A stretch of DNA of 64,000 bases from Paenibacillus gallinarum (GCF_014836635.1 NZ_JACSQL010000002.1:558001-622000); one strand, 5' to 3'; positions 17,069 to 25,401 are shown, numbered from the stretch's first letter. Notes: generated by a model from the sequence alone, not told the origin. Program-made: numbers and translations.

Positions 17069-17548
17069 ATGTACTCAAGCAAACAAGACGACACACTATA
17101 TATTATGACATACACACTGAACAGTGGTGTTAAGGGGACAGTTCCATTGTCCAATAAACAGATTCAGGAATGGATCCATTGTTACAGGAACGATACGAAG
17201 TTTATTGCAGAGATCGGTAAAGAATTCTTTGGATTAAATCCTTCACTTGTCTCTGACTTTAAAGTTCAAAATCAGTTCTCTGACTATCAGAATGTAATCG
17301 TGCCTGTTCAACAACAAGATAATATGGATCGTCTATCAACCGCATATCGTGCCAATGAAATTTTAATGAAAATTGATTGCAAATGTGGAACTGCTTATGT
17401 TACCGAGTCTCCGTATAAACGAACAAAGTGGTATTGCACCAAGTGCAAGGAAATTGTATTCTTGGACCCGAAAAAAGGAATGGTAGAGACATCCCGCGGT
17501 GATGCTTACTATATGACTAATAAGTATTTTGTTACACGGGAACAATAA
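17069..17548 (+). CDS. Zinc-ribbon protein of unknown function
   Basis: 159 residues, family not recognised. The N-terminal 100 residues are soluble mixed alpha/beta (MTYTLNSGVKGTVPLS, then helical). The C-terminal part has CKCG (Cys104/106) and WYCTKCKE (Cys123/126), a likely treble-clef or ribbon zinc site. No signal peptide or membrane segment. AAGGAGG sits 6 bases before the ATG, so translation should be strong. It lies between the other zinc-ribbon unknown and convergent tdk, a variable part of this otherwise syntenic region. Confidence 0.8.
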   Translation: MYSSKQDDTLYIMTYTLNSGVKGTVPLSNKQIQEWIHCYRNDTKFIAEIGKEFFGLNPSLVSDFKVQNQFSDYQNVIVPVQQQDNMDRLSTAYRANEILMKIDCKCGTAYVTESPYKRTKWYCTKCKEIVFLDPKKGMVETSRGDAYYMTNKYFVTREQ

Positions 17549-17592
17549 TGAATAGAATGATGTGCACAGCTACCGCTTTGTCGACAGCTGAA

Positions 17593-17634
17593 AAATAAAG
17601 GAGTGCCGGGTGTATACCGGACACTCCTTTATTT
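17593..17634. terminator. Bidirectional terminator between the 17069 gene and tdk
   Basis: AAATAAAGGAGTG-CCGG pairs with CCGG-CACTCCTTTATTT, a long hairpin with A-rich and T-rich flanks on both sides, placed between convergent genes. Confidence 0.9.
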
Positions 17635-17641
17635 AATTTCC

Positions 17642-18238
17642 TTAATCACATTTCACTTTGTGAGGAGGAACAAAACATTTGCGGCATCTTGGTTCGTATG
17701 CCTCTGAGTCTCCGATCATAACGACAGGACCTAGGGTGACCGGCTCCCCATTGACGATACGCTGGGTAAATGCTGCATCAGGGCTTCCGCATACAGCGCA
17801 GAAGGCAGATAGTTTTTCAATATCATCGGACATGGCAAGCAAACCGCCAACAAAACCGAATTCTTTACCGCGGTAATCCATATTTAAACCATCGACGATG
17901 ACGTGTTTCCCGCAATAAGCGAGTTCTTCGGCAATATCCATAATTTCTCTGCTGAAGAACTGTACTTCATCGAAAGCAACAACATCTGCATCTTTTGTTT
18001 GTTCAAGAATTTGTTCCACAATTTGCGGAGTAAGTTGTTTTGGAATGGGGATTGCAGGTAATTTGTAACCGATCCGACTAACGATTTCGTCGATTTCAAA
18101 TCGGTCATCTTCAACAGGTTTATAGGCAACGACCTTCCGGCGTCCATATTTCATTAATTTTTGACAGCGTCTGATCAGTTCCCCTGATTTTTCACTGAAC
18201 ATGGGTCCGGTAATAACAGTAATACGACCTTTTGACAC
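17642..18238 (-). CDS. tdk: Thymidine kinase (variant P-loop)
   Basis: 198 residues from GTG, the TK1-like family. It has FDEVQFF (Walker B region), VDGLNMDYRGKEFGFV, the lasso segment AFTQRIVNGEP and two zinc pairs (CAVC and CRKC), all typical. The Walker A motif reads GPMFSEKSGEL: Glu16 replaces the invariant third glycine of GPMFSGKS. Tdk phosphorylates thymidine with ATP in pyrimidine salvage. Its 5' leader holds a CTTTTGG/CCAAAAG stem at 18278-18296. RBS is GAGAGGAAG. Whether the enzyme is active with this P-loop cannot be told from sequence. Confidence 0.93.
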   Translation of the reverse strand: MSKGRITVITGPMFSEKSGELIRRCQKLMKYGRRKVVAYKPVEDDRFEIDEIVSRIGYKLPAIPIPKQLTPQIVEQILEQTKDADVVAFDEVQFFSREIMDIAEELAYCGKHVIVDGLNMDYRGKEFGFVGGLLAMSDDIEKLSAFCAVCGSPDAAFTQRIVNGEPVTLGPVVMIGDSEAYEPRCRKCFVPPHKVKCD

Positions 18239-18416
18239 AGCGATATCTTCCTCTCTTTAGCACAATCCGCTCTAAAACTTTTGGTTTCCCCAAAAGAGCC
18301 ATTATAGAGTAACATAAATAAAAGCACAGAAGCCACTATTTTGTTAGATCATGGAGTGTAAAATTATGCACAATTTCTTCTAACATGATATGGTTGATAA
18401 TGATGAGGTGATAATG

Positions 18417-18635
18417 ATGAATAATGATGAAAAATATAGTGCTTGGCAAAAGAAGTTTGAGTTACTGCAAGAAAAGGGAACACTTAGTCCAGATGCAGAA
18501 AAATTCATATCTGATTTACTAGCTGAATTCTCCGCTGTACAAGCACAGAATCAACGGTTGAAAAAACAAATATTGCAAAAAGCAACAGGGGATTCGAGAA
18601 TGTCAACGAAACTTAGAGATGCCCTGTATGAATAA
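18417..18635 (+). CDS. Small coiled protein of unknown function
   Basis: 72 residues from ATG 18417, family not recognised. It is strongly helical and charged (QKKFELLQEKGTLSPDAEKF, then FSAVQAQNQRLKKQILQK), consistent with a short coiled coil; no membrane segment. GAGGTG at 18405-18410 favours the ATG at 18417 (6-base spacing) over 18414 or 18390. The start region is built of repeated TAATGATGA units. The gene is isolated between divergent tdk and a convergent channel gene. Confidence 0.65.
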   Translation: MNNDEKYSAWQKKFELLQEKGTLSPDAEKFISDLLAEFSAVQAQNQRLKKQILQKATGDSRMSTKLRDALYE

Positions 18636-18641
18636 GCAGAA

Positions 18642-18674
18642 AATAAAAAGCCTTCTTAATTGTTAAGAAGGCAT
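18642..18674 (-). terminator. Terminator of the ion-channel gene
   Basis: GCCTTCTTAA/TTAAGAAGGC perfect 10-bp hairpin with a 3-base loop. Read on the minus strand it is followed by TTTTTATTTT; on the plus strand the T-tract is weak. Confidence 0.85.
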
Positions 18675-18682
18675 AAGATTTA

Positions 18683-19057
18683 TTATTGTTCAAATTGGTC
18701 TACAGATACTGCTTCTTTAGGTCTTTCATCGCTTAACTTTTCCGGAAAAACGATCCCGAGTGTAATTCTAGCGATCATGGCAATCGTAATACCAATCCCT
18801 GCAAACATGTAAATGATCGTAAACAATTTGCCAAAAGTCGTAACTGGAGCGAGCGTAGGATGACCGATGGTTGTTAAAGTAACTGCAGAAAAGTAGAGTG
18901 CATCAATATAACTCATATTCTCTACACTGGAATAAAAAAGAGTTCCTGAGAGCAGGGTAGCTAAGGTCAAGGTTAAAAGAGCAAGAAATCTCTTATCTTT
19001 AAAACCATGGAATAATCCTTTGAGTAATCGTTTGAGTGTAAGTAAAAATGAAATCAT
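18683..19057 (-). CDS. Two-TM ion channel with non-canonical selectivity filter
   Basis: 124 residues with Ion_trans_2 topology: basic N-terminus, TM1 (about 24-42), pore helix (about 50-62), filter, TM2 (about 78-100) and a short acidic tail. The pore reads ALYFSAVTLTTIGHPTLAP. The usual K+ filter TVGYGD is replaced by TIGHPT (residues 63-68). TM2 has FAGIGITIAMIARI with a possible gating glycine. There is no RCK domain, so any regulation is not by a cytosolic ligand domain. The fold is clear; potassium selectivity is not. Confidence 0.85.
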   Translation of the reverse strand: MISFLLTLKRLLKGLFHGFKDKRFLALLTLTLATLLSGTLFYSSVENMSYIDALYFSAVTLTTIGHPTLAPVTTFGKLFTIIYMFAGIGITIAMIARITLGIVFPEKLSDERPKEAVSVDQFEQ

Positions 19058-19150
19058 GGTCAGAAGCCCCTATCTTCGAAAAAGATATATAAGAGTAACA
19101 TTATATTGAATCCAGCCGTAAAGGTAAAGTTTCTCATAAGGGGCGTCTGG

Positions 19151-19435
19151 CTATGCATCCATATCTGGTTTTTGTTTGAAACGAGGTCCGACATAATTAC
19201 GTTTTCGATCACGAAACAGAATCCAGCCGCCAAGGAAAGCCATGCACGTGGCGAATAGAAGAATGCCTAAGCTGAAGTGAAGCCATTCAAAGCGCGGGAC
19301 GGTTACAAGATCATCACCATGAGCAGCATAATAATGAAACAACGAATCTTTGATCATTAAAAAACCTTTCATGGCTCCAAGACCAGGAATAACGAGGATG
19401 ACAATGGCAAGAAAGCGGGAAAGCATAAGCTTCAT
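19151..19435 (-). CDS. DUF2627 family membrane protein (YqzF-like)
   Basis: 94 residues from ATG 19435. Two membrane segments: VILVIPGLGAMKGFLMI near the N-terminus and FSLGILLFATCMAFLGGWIL near residues 58-77, then a basic tail. DUF2627/YqzF lies upstream of the bkd genes in B. subtilis too, which supports the call; function is unknown. A longer frame begins at 19462, but AAGGGG about 10 bases before 19435 lies within it, so the shorter start is preferred. Confidence 0.8.
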   Translation of the reverse strand: MKLMLSRFLAIVILVIPGLGAMKGFLMIKDSLFHYYAAHGDDLVTVPRFEWLHFSLGILLFATCMAFLGGWILFRDRKRNYVGPRFKQKPDMDA

Positions 19436-19519
19436 CGTGCAAAAACCCCTTCTCATACGCATGTAGTATTTCTATATGATACCTTGTCTTCTAGTTACTG
19501 TCTATTAGATGGGCTTGTT

Positions 19520-19548
19520 TTGTGATTCCAGAGAAGTGAGAGTACAAT
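19520..19548 (+). promoter_or_regulatory. Sigma-A promoter of lpdV
   Basis: TTGTGA and TACAAT separated by exactly 17 bases, 48 bases before the lpdV start. Confidence 0.65.
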
Positions 19549-19596
19549 AGAACATAAATTAATAACAACGTGGAAGAATTGGGGGAATGATTTTTT

Positions 19597-21018
19597 ATGG
19601 CAATAGAATGTGATGTTGCAATCTTGGGCGGGGGAACAGGTGGCTATGTGGCTGCGATCCGGGCTGCGCAATTAGGTAAATCTGTCGTTATTGTAGAAAA
19701 AGATAAACTTGGCGGAACGTGTCTTCACCGCGGTTGTATTCCAAGCAAGGCACTGCTTCGAAGTGCAGAAGTATATGCAGATATTAAAGATAGCGTAAGT
19801 TACGGTATTGAAACTTCGGGGGCGACGTTAGTATTCCCTAAAGTTCAAGAAAGAAAAGAAGCCATCGTTGAGCAGCTCCATCAGGGTGTTCAGTATTTGA
19901 TGCGTAAAAATAAGATCACCGTTTTGCATGGAAAAGGAAGAGTCATTGGTCCTTCGATTTTTTCTCCAAAAAGCGGAGCTCTTGCTGTAGAACTTGATAA
20001 TGGAGAGATGGAAAATGTAGTGTCGGCAAATCTGATTATTGCTACAGGAACTCGTCCTAGAACGCTGCCTGGACTCGAACCTGAAGGCGATAAGATTATG
20101 ACAAGCGACGAGGCTCTTCGAATGGACGACCTGCCGGATTCCATCATTATTGTTGGCGGCGGAGTTATTGGAGTAGAATGGGCATCCATGCTATCTGATT
20201 TTAATGTAAAAGTGACTCTTGTTGAGGCAGCAGATCACATTCTTCCCCAAGAAGATCAAGAGATTGCTGCTGAAATGAAACGATTGCTTGTCAAACGAGG
20301 AGTAGAGGTAAGAACAGGTTCCCAGGTCATGACGGATACATATATAGACCATGGTGATTCACTTTCGATTGATATACAGTCGAGTGCGGGAAGCGAAACT
20401 TTATCCGCTTCGAAAATATTAATCTCGGTCGGTCGAGTAGCAAATGTCGAGAATATTGGCATTGAGAACACGGATATAAAATTATCAAATGGATTCATTG
20501 AGGTGAATAAGCAGTTACAGACCGCTGTTCCTCATATTTATGCGATCGGCGATTGTATCGGAGGCCTCCAGCTTGCCCATGTTGCTTCCCATGAAGGAAT
20601 CCGTGCCGTACATCATATGTCAGGCGAAACCGTACATGCGACTCCGGATCAATTTATTCCAAGAGCCATCTATTCTAGACCTGAAGCAGCGAGTGTTGGA
20701 TATACAGAAAAGCAAGCTAGAGAACTTGGTTATAAGGTGAAGATTGGGAAGTTTCCTTTTCAAGCGATTGGCAAAGCCTTGGTACACGGACATCAAGAAG
20801 GCTTTGTGAAAGTAATTGCGGATGAGGACACCAATGATATTTTGGGAGTTCATATGATTGGAACTCATGTTACAGATCTGATCAGTGAAGCAGCGCTTGC
20901 TCAGCTATTAGATGCAACTCCTTGGGAAATAGGACAGCTTGTGCATCCTCATCCCTCTTTATCGGAGATTATGGGAGAAGCAATGCTTGCCGTAGACGGT
21001 AATGCAATCGGAATGTAA
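19597..21018 (+). CDS. lpdV: Dihydrolipoyl dehydrogenase (E3)
   Basis: 473 residues. FAD-binding GGGTGGYVAAIRAAQLGK, redox disulfide GGTCLHRGCIPSK, NAD-binding VGGGVIGVEWASM, the IYAIGDC motif and the C-terminal active-site HPHPSLSEIMGEA. E3 reoxidises dihydrolipoamide of the branched-chain 2-oxoacid dehydrogenase encoded just downstream, passing electrons to NAD. It has its own promoter, and a 190-base gap with a large hairpin separates it from bkdAA. Confidence 0.97.
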   Translation: MAIECDVAILGGGTGGYVAAIRAAQLGKSVVIVEKDKLGGTCLHRGCIPSKALLRSAEVYADIKDSVSYGIETSGATLVFPKVQERKEAIVEQLHQGVQYLMRKNKITVLHGKGRVIGPSIFSPKSGALAVELDNGEMENVVSANLIIATGTRPRTLPGLEPEGDKIMTSDEALRMDDLPDSIIIVGGGVIGVEWASMLSDFNVKVTLVEAADHILPQEDQEIAAEMKRLLVKRGVEVRTGSQVMTDTYIDHGDSLSIDIQSSAGSETLSASKILISVGRVANVENIGIENTDIKLSNGFIEVNKQLQTAVPHIYAIGDCIGGLQLAHVASHEGIRAVHHMSGETVHATPDQFIPRAIYSRPEAASVGYTEKQARELGYKVKIGKFPFQAIGKALVHGHQEGFVKVIADEDTNDILGVHMIGTHVTDLISEAALAQLLDATPWEIGQLVHPHPSLSEIMGEAMLAVDGNAIGM

Positions 21019-21112
21019 ATGCCTGCTTTACCCGTTATCTAGTAAGTGGATATGAAACATGACACTTATCATGAATGTGGTTTATCTCTTTTCTTTTTGC
21101 AAATAAAACGAG

Positions 21113-21183
21113 TATAATGAGCTTAAGCCAAGTCTTAGTACCAGGTTATAAGACAAGACAACAATACCTAAGACGCTTGAGCT
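21113..21183 (+). promoter_or_regulatory. TATAAT box and long inverted repeat ahead of bkdAA
   Basis: TATAAT at 21113-21118 is followed by GAGCTTAAGC (21119-21128) and AGTCTTAG (21131-21138). These pair with CTAAGAC (21168-21174) and GCTTGAGCT (21175-21183), a long stem with one small bulge. A competing short hairpin, GTCTTA (21132-21137) with TAAGAC (21149-21154), shares the same 5' arm. The 3' arm ends 8 bases before the AAGGAGGG of bkdAA. A -35 is not obvious. Confidence 0.55.
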
Positions 21184-21208
21184 ACTCTAAAAGGAGGGTT
21201 CGCTAGTT

Positions 21209-22240
21209 TTGAACTTAAATAATATGACTTCTAAACAGTACAAACATAATGAGCTTGGTCTATCTGATGGTCAGGTTATTGATATGTACAAATATATGCT
21301 CCTGGCCCGTAAATTTGATGAACGCTGTATGCTTTTACAAAGAGCGGGAAAAATCAATTTCCACGTTTCCGGTATCGGTCAAGAGACAGCTCAGGTAGCT
21401 GCTGCTTTTGCGCTTGATCGTGAAAAGGATTATTTCCTGCCTTATTATCGAGATTATGGATTTGTTATGGCCGTAGGAATGACGCCGCGTGAACTCATGC
21501 TGTCCGCTTTTGCGAAAGCAGAAGACCCGAATAGTGGAGGGCGCCAAATGCCTGGTCATTTTGGAAGCAAACGACTTCGCATTGTAACAGGTTCAAGTCC
21601 TGTAACTACGCAGGTACCTCATGCAGTCGGCTTTGCACTTGCAGCGAAAATGCAAAAGAAAGATTTTGTATCTTTCGTTACTTTTGGCGAAGGTTCGAGT
21701 AATCAGGGGGACTTCCATGAAGGAAGTAACTTTGCGGGCGTTCATAAACTTCCAGTTATTATCATGGTTGAAAATAATCAGTATGCCATCTCTGTGCCTG
21801 TTCACAAACAGCTTAGCGGAAAAGTAAGTGATCGTGCTTTGGGATATGGCTTCCCGGGAATCCGTGTAGATGGTAATGATGCTCTTGCTGTGTACGCTGC
21901 TGTAAAAGAAGCACGCGAACGTGCCGTAGCGGGAGAAGGTCCGACACTAATTGAGGCGATGATGTACCGGTTGTCTCCACATTCAACTTCAGATAATGAT
22001 CTCGCTTATCGAACAAAAGAAGAAGTAGAAGAGAACTGGAAAAAAGACGGCCTTGCCAAAATGAAACAATACTTGATTGACTGTGGTTTATGGGATGAAG
22101 AGCGAGATGCAGATCTGGCTGCACAGCTTAGTATGGAACTGAAAGAAGCGACGGAATATGCAGACAATGCTCCATTTCCGAAGCCGGAAGATACCCTGCT
22201 GCATGTGTATGCCGATGATGAGTCAGGAGGGAAACAATAA
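21209..22240 (+). CDS. bkdAA: Branched-chain 2-oxoacid dehydrogenase E1 alpha
   Basis: 343 residues from TTG. The thiamine-diphosphate signature GEGSSNQGDFHEGSNFAGV and VENNQYAIS are present, as is the RLSPHSTSDND phosphorylation-loop equivalent. With BkdAB it decarboxylates 2-oxo acids from Val, Leu and Ile, providing primers for branched-chain fatty acids. AAGGAGGG (21191-21198) lies 10 bases before TTG; the first internal ATG (21224) is too far. The stop shares one base with the bkdAB start (TAATG). Confidence 0.96.
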   Translation: MNLNNMTSKQYKHNELGLSDGQVIDMYKYMLLARKFDERCMLLQRAGKINFHVSGIGQETAQVAAAFALDREKDYFLPYYRDYGFVMAVGMTPRELMLSAFAKAEDPNSGGRQMPGHFGSKRLRIVTGSSPVTTQVPHAVGFALAAKMQKKDFVSFVTFGEGSSNQGDFHEGSNFAGVHKLPVIIMVENNQYAISVPVHKQLSGKVSDRALGYGFPGIRVDGNDALAVYAAVKEARERAVAGEGPTLIEAMMYRLSPHSTSDNDLAYRTKEEVEENWKKDGLAKMKQYLIDCGLWDEERDADLAAQLSMELKEATEYADNAPFPKPEDTLLHVYADDESGGKQ

Positions 22241-23226
22241 TGGCTGAAATGGAGTATATTGATGCGATTAGACTCGCGATGAAAGAAGAAATGGAGCGCG
22301 ATGAGACCGTATTTGTGCTTGGCGAAGACGTAGGGGTGAAAGGCGGCGTATTCACTACAACCAAAGGACTTATGGATCAGTTTGGTGAAATGCGCGTGAT
22401 GGATACACCTTTATCGGAGTCGGCTATTGCAGGGGTAGCTATTGGTGCTGCCATGTATGGAATGAAGCCGATTGCGGAGATGCAATATTCTGATTTCATG
22501 CTTCCAGCAACCAATCAAATCATTAGTGAAGCTGCTAAAATTAGATACAGATCGAACAATGATTGGAGTTGCCCTGTTGTTATTCGTGCGCCAATCGGCG
22601 GCGGTATTTTTGGTGGTCTATACCATTCTCAGTGTCCGGAATCCATTTTCTTTGGAACCCCGGGGCTTAAAATTGTAGCACCTTACACCGCATATGATGC
22701 GAAGGGGCTTCTCAAAGCAGCAGTGCGTGATCCAGACCCAGTACTTTTCTTTGAAAATAAAAAAATGTATCGTCTCTCGAAGGAAGAAGTGCCTGAAGAG
22801 GATTACATCGTACCGATTGGCAAGGCTAACTTACTTCGTGAAGGTGACGATATTACAGTGATCGCTTATTCACAGCCGCTGCATTTTGTAATGCAAGCCG
22901 CTGAGGAACTGGAAAAAGAACAAGGAATAACTTCGCATGTTCTTGATCTGCGTACACTGCAACCACTGGATAAAGAAGCGATTATCGCTGCTGCAAAACA
23001 AACGGGAAAAGTCCTTATCATCCATGAAGATAACAAAACAGGCGGAGTAGGTGCAGAAGTATCTGCAATTATTAATGAAGAATGTCTGTTTGATCTGGAT
23101 GCTCCGATTGAACGTCTTTGCGGTCCTGATGTGCCTGCAATGCCAATCAGTCCGCCAATGGAAAGATTTTATATGCTAAGTAAAGATAAAGTGAAAGATG
23201 CAATGCTTAAGCTTGCAATGTATTAA
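22240..23226 (+). CDS. bkdAB: Branched-chain 2-oxoacid dehydrogenase E1 beta
   Basis: 328 residues, transketolase-like. It has FVLGEDVGVKGGVFTTTKGL, ATPLSE-type PLSESAIAGVAIGAA, the pyrimidine-binding loop and a C-terminal transketolase domain with HEDNKTGGVGAEVSAII. It forms the alpha2beta2 E1 with BkdAA. Translation is coupled by the one-base overlap with bkdAA. bkdB follows after 47 bases. Confidence 0.97.
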   Translation: MAEMEYIDAIRLAMKEEMERDETVFVLGEDVGVKGGVFTTTKGLMDQFGEMRVMDTPLSESAIAGVAIGAAMYGMKPIAEMQYSDFMLPATNQIISEAAKIRYRSNNDWSCPVVIRAPIGGGIFGGLYHSQCPESIFFGTPGLKIVAPYTAYDAKGLLKAAVRDPDPVLFFENKKMYRLSKEEVPEEDYIVPIGKANLLREGDDITVIAYSQPLHFVMQAAEELEKEQGITSHVLDLRTLQPLDKEAIIAAAKQTGKVLIIHEDNKTGGVGAEVSAIINEECLFDLDAPIERLCGPDVPAMPISPPMERFYMLSKDKVKDAMLKLAMY

Positions 23227-23273
23227 TGAATAGGTCTCCTCAGGTATGAGGTTGAAGAATTGGAGTGACAAAC

Positions 23274-24635
23274 ATGGCAGGACAAAAGAAGTTGATTGAA
23301 GTGGTTATGCCGCAACTTGCGGAATCACTCGTATCTGCGACGATCGCCAAGTGGCTAAAAAAACCGGGAGATCGGGTAGACCAATATGAACCTATCTGTG
23401 AAGTGATTACGGATAAAGTAAATGCAGAGATTCCTTCTACGGTAGAAGGAATTATGGGTGAACTTACGGCAGAAGAAGGTCAAACGGTTGGAGTAGGTGA
23501 GCTGATCTGTCGTATGGAAGTCCATGCTGCAGCAGGAACCGGAATTGTGGGAGAAACTTCTGACACAAGTACTTCAGATCATATCGCTCAAAAGGCGGTT
23601 ACAGCGAGTGCTATGGAAGGTTCCATGCGCAATCGATATTCACCAGCCGTTCAGAGTCTTGCAGCGGAGCATGGTATTGATCTTAGTCAAGTGCCAGGAA
23701 CAGGAATGAATGGCCGAATTACGCGTAAAGATGTACTTCGTTATGTAGAAGGCGGAAATACACAGCAGCAAACGTCGGGACTAGTGCAGGAAGAACGTAA
23801 ACAAACACCGCGTCATACGTCTTCTGAACCACAGAATTTATCGATGGACCCGTCTATTTCTGTTCGTCATTCTGGCATTCATTTATCAGAGACACCAAAA
23901 TTGCCGAAGATTGAAGTCGATGGATATACACAAGGAAGAGCAGAGCAGTACATCGATATTACGCCGGTTCGTAATGCGATCGCTAGAAATATGCGTCAGA
24001 GTGTATCGGAGATACCGCATGCTTGGACGATGATCGAAGTGGATGTGACGAATCTCGTTACTTTACGTAATAAACTGAAAGATGAGTTTAAGCGTAAAGA
24101 AGGGATTAATTTAACTTATTTAGCTTTCCTTTTAAAAGCAGTGGTTAATGCGATCAAAGATTATCCGATCATGAACTCGGTATGGGCTGTTGATAAAATC
24201 ATCGTAAAACGTGACATTAATATTTCTTTAGCGGTAGGAACAGAAGATTCGGTCATGACTCCCGTTATTCAGCGAGCAGACACCAAAAATATTGCTGGAC
24301 TCGCTCATGAGATTGAAGATCTTGCGAGAAGAACTAGAGAAGGTACATTGAAGCTGGATGATATGCAAGGAGGAACATTCACCGTAAATAATACGGGTTC
24401 GTTTGGTTCTATTTTGTCTTATCCTATTATTAACTATCCACAAGCGGCTATTCTTACGTTTGAATCTATTGTGAAAAAGCCGGTCGTTATTAATGACATG
24501 ATCGCCGTAAGGTCAATGGCTAATTTATGTTTGTCCTTGGATCATCGTATTTTGGACGGTGTCATCTCAGGAAGATTCCTGCAACGAGTAAAAGAGAATT
24601 TAGAAAGTTATTCTTTAGACACGAAGCTATACTAA
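23274..24635 (+). CDS. bkdB: Branched-chain 2-oxoacid dehydrogenase E2 (lipoyl transacylase)
   Basis: 453 residues from ATG 23274. One lipoyl domain (about 1-80; lipoylated Lys in ITDKVNAEIPS), a peripheral-subunit-binding domain (YSPAVQSLAAEHGIDLSQ and MNGRITRKDVLRYV), a linker and the C-terminal acyltransferase domain ending in LSLDHRILDGVISGRFL with the catalytic His. GGAG at 23262 is 8 bases upstream; the GTG at 23265 overlaps it. lipB follows and could supply the octanoyl group for this domain. Confidence 0.97.
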   Translation: MAGQKKLIEVVMPQLAESLVSATIAKWLKKPGDRVDQYEPICEVITDKVNAEIPSTVEGIMGELTAEEGQTVGVGELICRMEVHAAAGTGIVGETSDTSTSDHIAQKAVTASAMEGSMRNRYSPAVQSLAAEHGIDLSQVPGTGMNGRITRKDVLRYVEGGNTQQQTSGLVQEERKQTPRHTSSEPQNLSMDPSISVRHSGIHLSETPKLPKIEVDGYTQGRAEQYIDITPVRNAIARNMRQSVSEIPHAWTMIEVDVTNLVTLRNKLKDEFKRKEGINLTYLAFLLKAVVNAIKDYPIMNSVWAVDKIIVKRDINISLAVGTEDSVMTPVIQRADTKNIAGLAHEIEDLARRTREGTLKLDDMQGGTFTVNNTGSFGSILSYPIINYPQAAILTFESIVKKPVVINDMIAVRSMANLCLSLDHRILDGVISGRFLQRVKENLESYSLDTKLY

Positions 24636-24681
24636 AACATCTGTGGTATGTGGTGAGTTAATCATGGGGAGGTATATTCTT

Positions 24682-25380
24682 ATGAATAGACCGCTTGTTG
24701 TAAGCTATACCGATATGATGGATTACGGTGAAGCATGGGATCTACAGAAAAAATTGGTCCATGACATCGATGCCGGAGAGCAGCAGGAACACCTGCTGCT
24801 TTTGCAGCATCCACCTACATATACAATCGGTACGCAGCGACATCCGGAACATCTGCTGATTAGTGAGGAAGATCGGAAGAAAAAAGGCATTTCAGTCTAT
24901 CAGATCGATCGAGGCGGTGACATTACCTATCACGGACCCGGTCAGCTAGTTGCATACCCCATCATGTTTTTGGGCCGAGGTAAAGAAATTGACTTACATG
25001 CTCATTTAAGGAATGTGGAAGAAGTAATTATTACGTATTTACGCTCCTATGGTATTGAAGCAGGCCGCAAAGAGCAGTATACAGGAGTATGGGTAGGGAA
25101 CTTCAAAATTTGTGCCATAGGCATTAAGTTTAATCGCAGTACTTCGCAGCGAAGAGACTTTATTACGAGTCACGGATTTGCATTTAATATCAAATCAGGA
25201 TTGCAGAGCGAAGGATTTGGTGGGATTGTCCCTTGCGGAATCGAAGAGTTTGGGGTAACCACTTTGGAAGATTGTACAGGGCTTGTTCACACTCCGGAAC
25301 AGGTAGCACAGGAACTGGTCCCTATTTTTGCAAAACAATTTGGTTTTGATCCAATCTGGGCCGCAAAAGTATACGTGTGA
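24682..25380 (+). CDS. lipB: Octanoyltransferase LipB
   Basis: 232 residues from ATG 24682. RGGDITYHGPGQLVAYPI, KICAIGIKF (conserved Lys) and IVPCGI (catalytic Cys) define LipB, which moves octanoyl from acyl carrier protein to apo-lipoyl domains. The frame opens at 24643, but GGGAGGT at 24666-24672 lies upstream of this ATG with normal spacing. The position behind bkdB suggests it serves the bkd complex. B. subtilis instead uses the unrelated LipM/LipL route. Confidence 0.94.
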   Translation: MNRPLVVSYTDMMDYGEAWDLQKKLVHDIDAGEQQEHLLLLQHPPTYTIGTQRHPEHLLISEEDRKKKGISVYQIDRGGDITYHGPGQLVAYPIMFLGRGKEIDLHAHLRNVEEVIITYLRSYGIEAGRKEQYTGVWVGNFKICAIGIKFNRSTSQRRDFITSHGFAFNIKSGLQSEGFGGIVPCGIEEFGVTTLEDCTGLVHTPEQVAQELVPIFAKQFGFDPIWAAKVYV

Positions 25381-25401
25381 AATCACAGTAGAAATGAAAA
25401 T

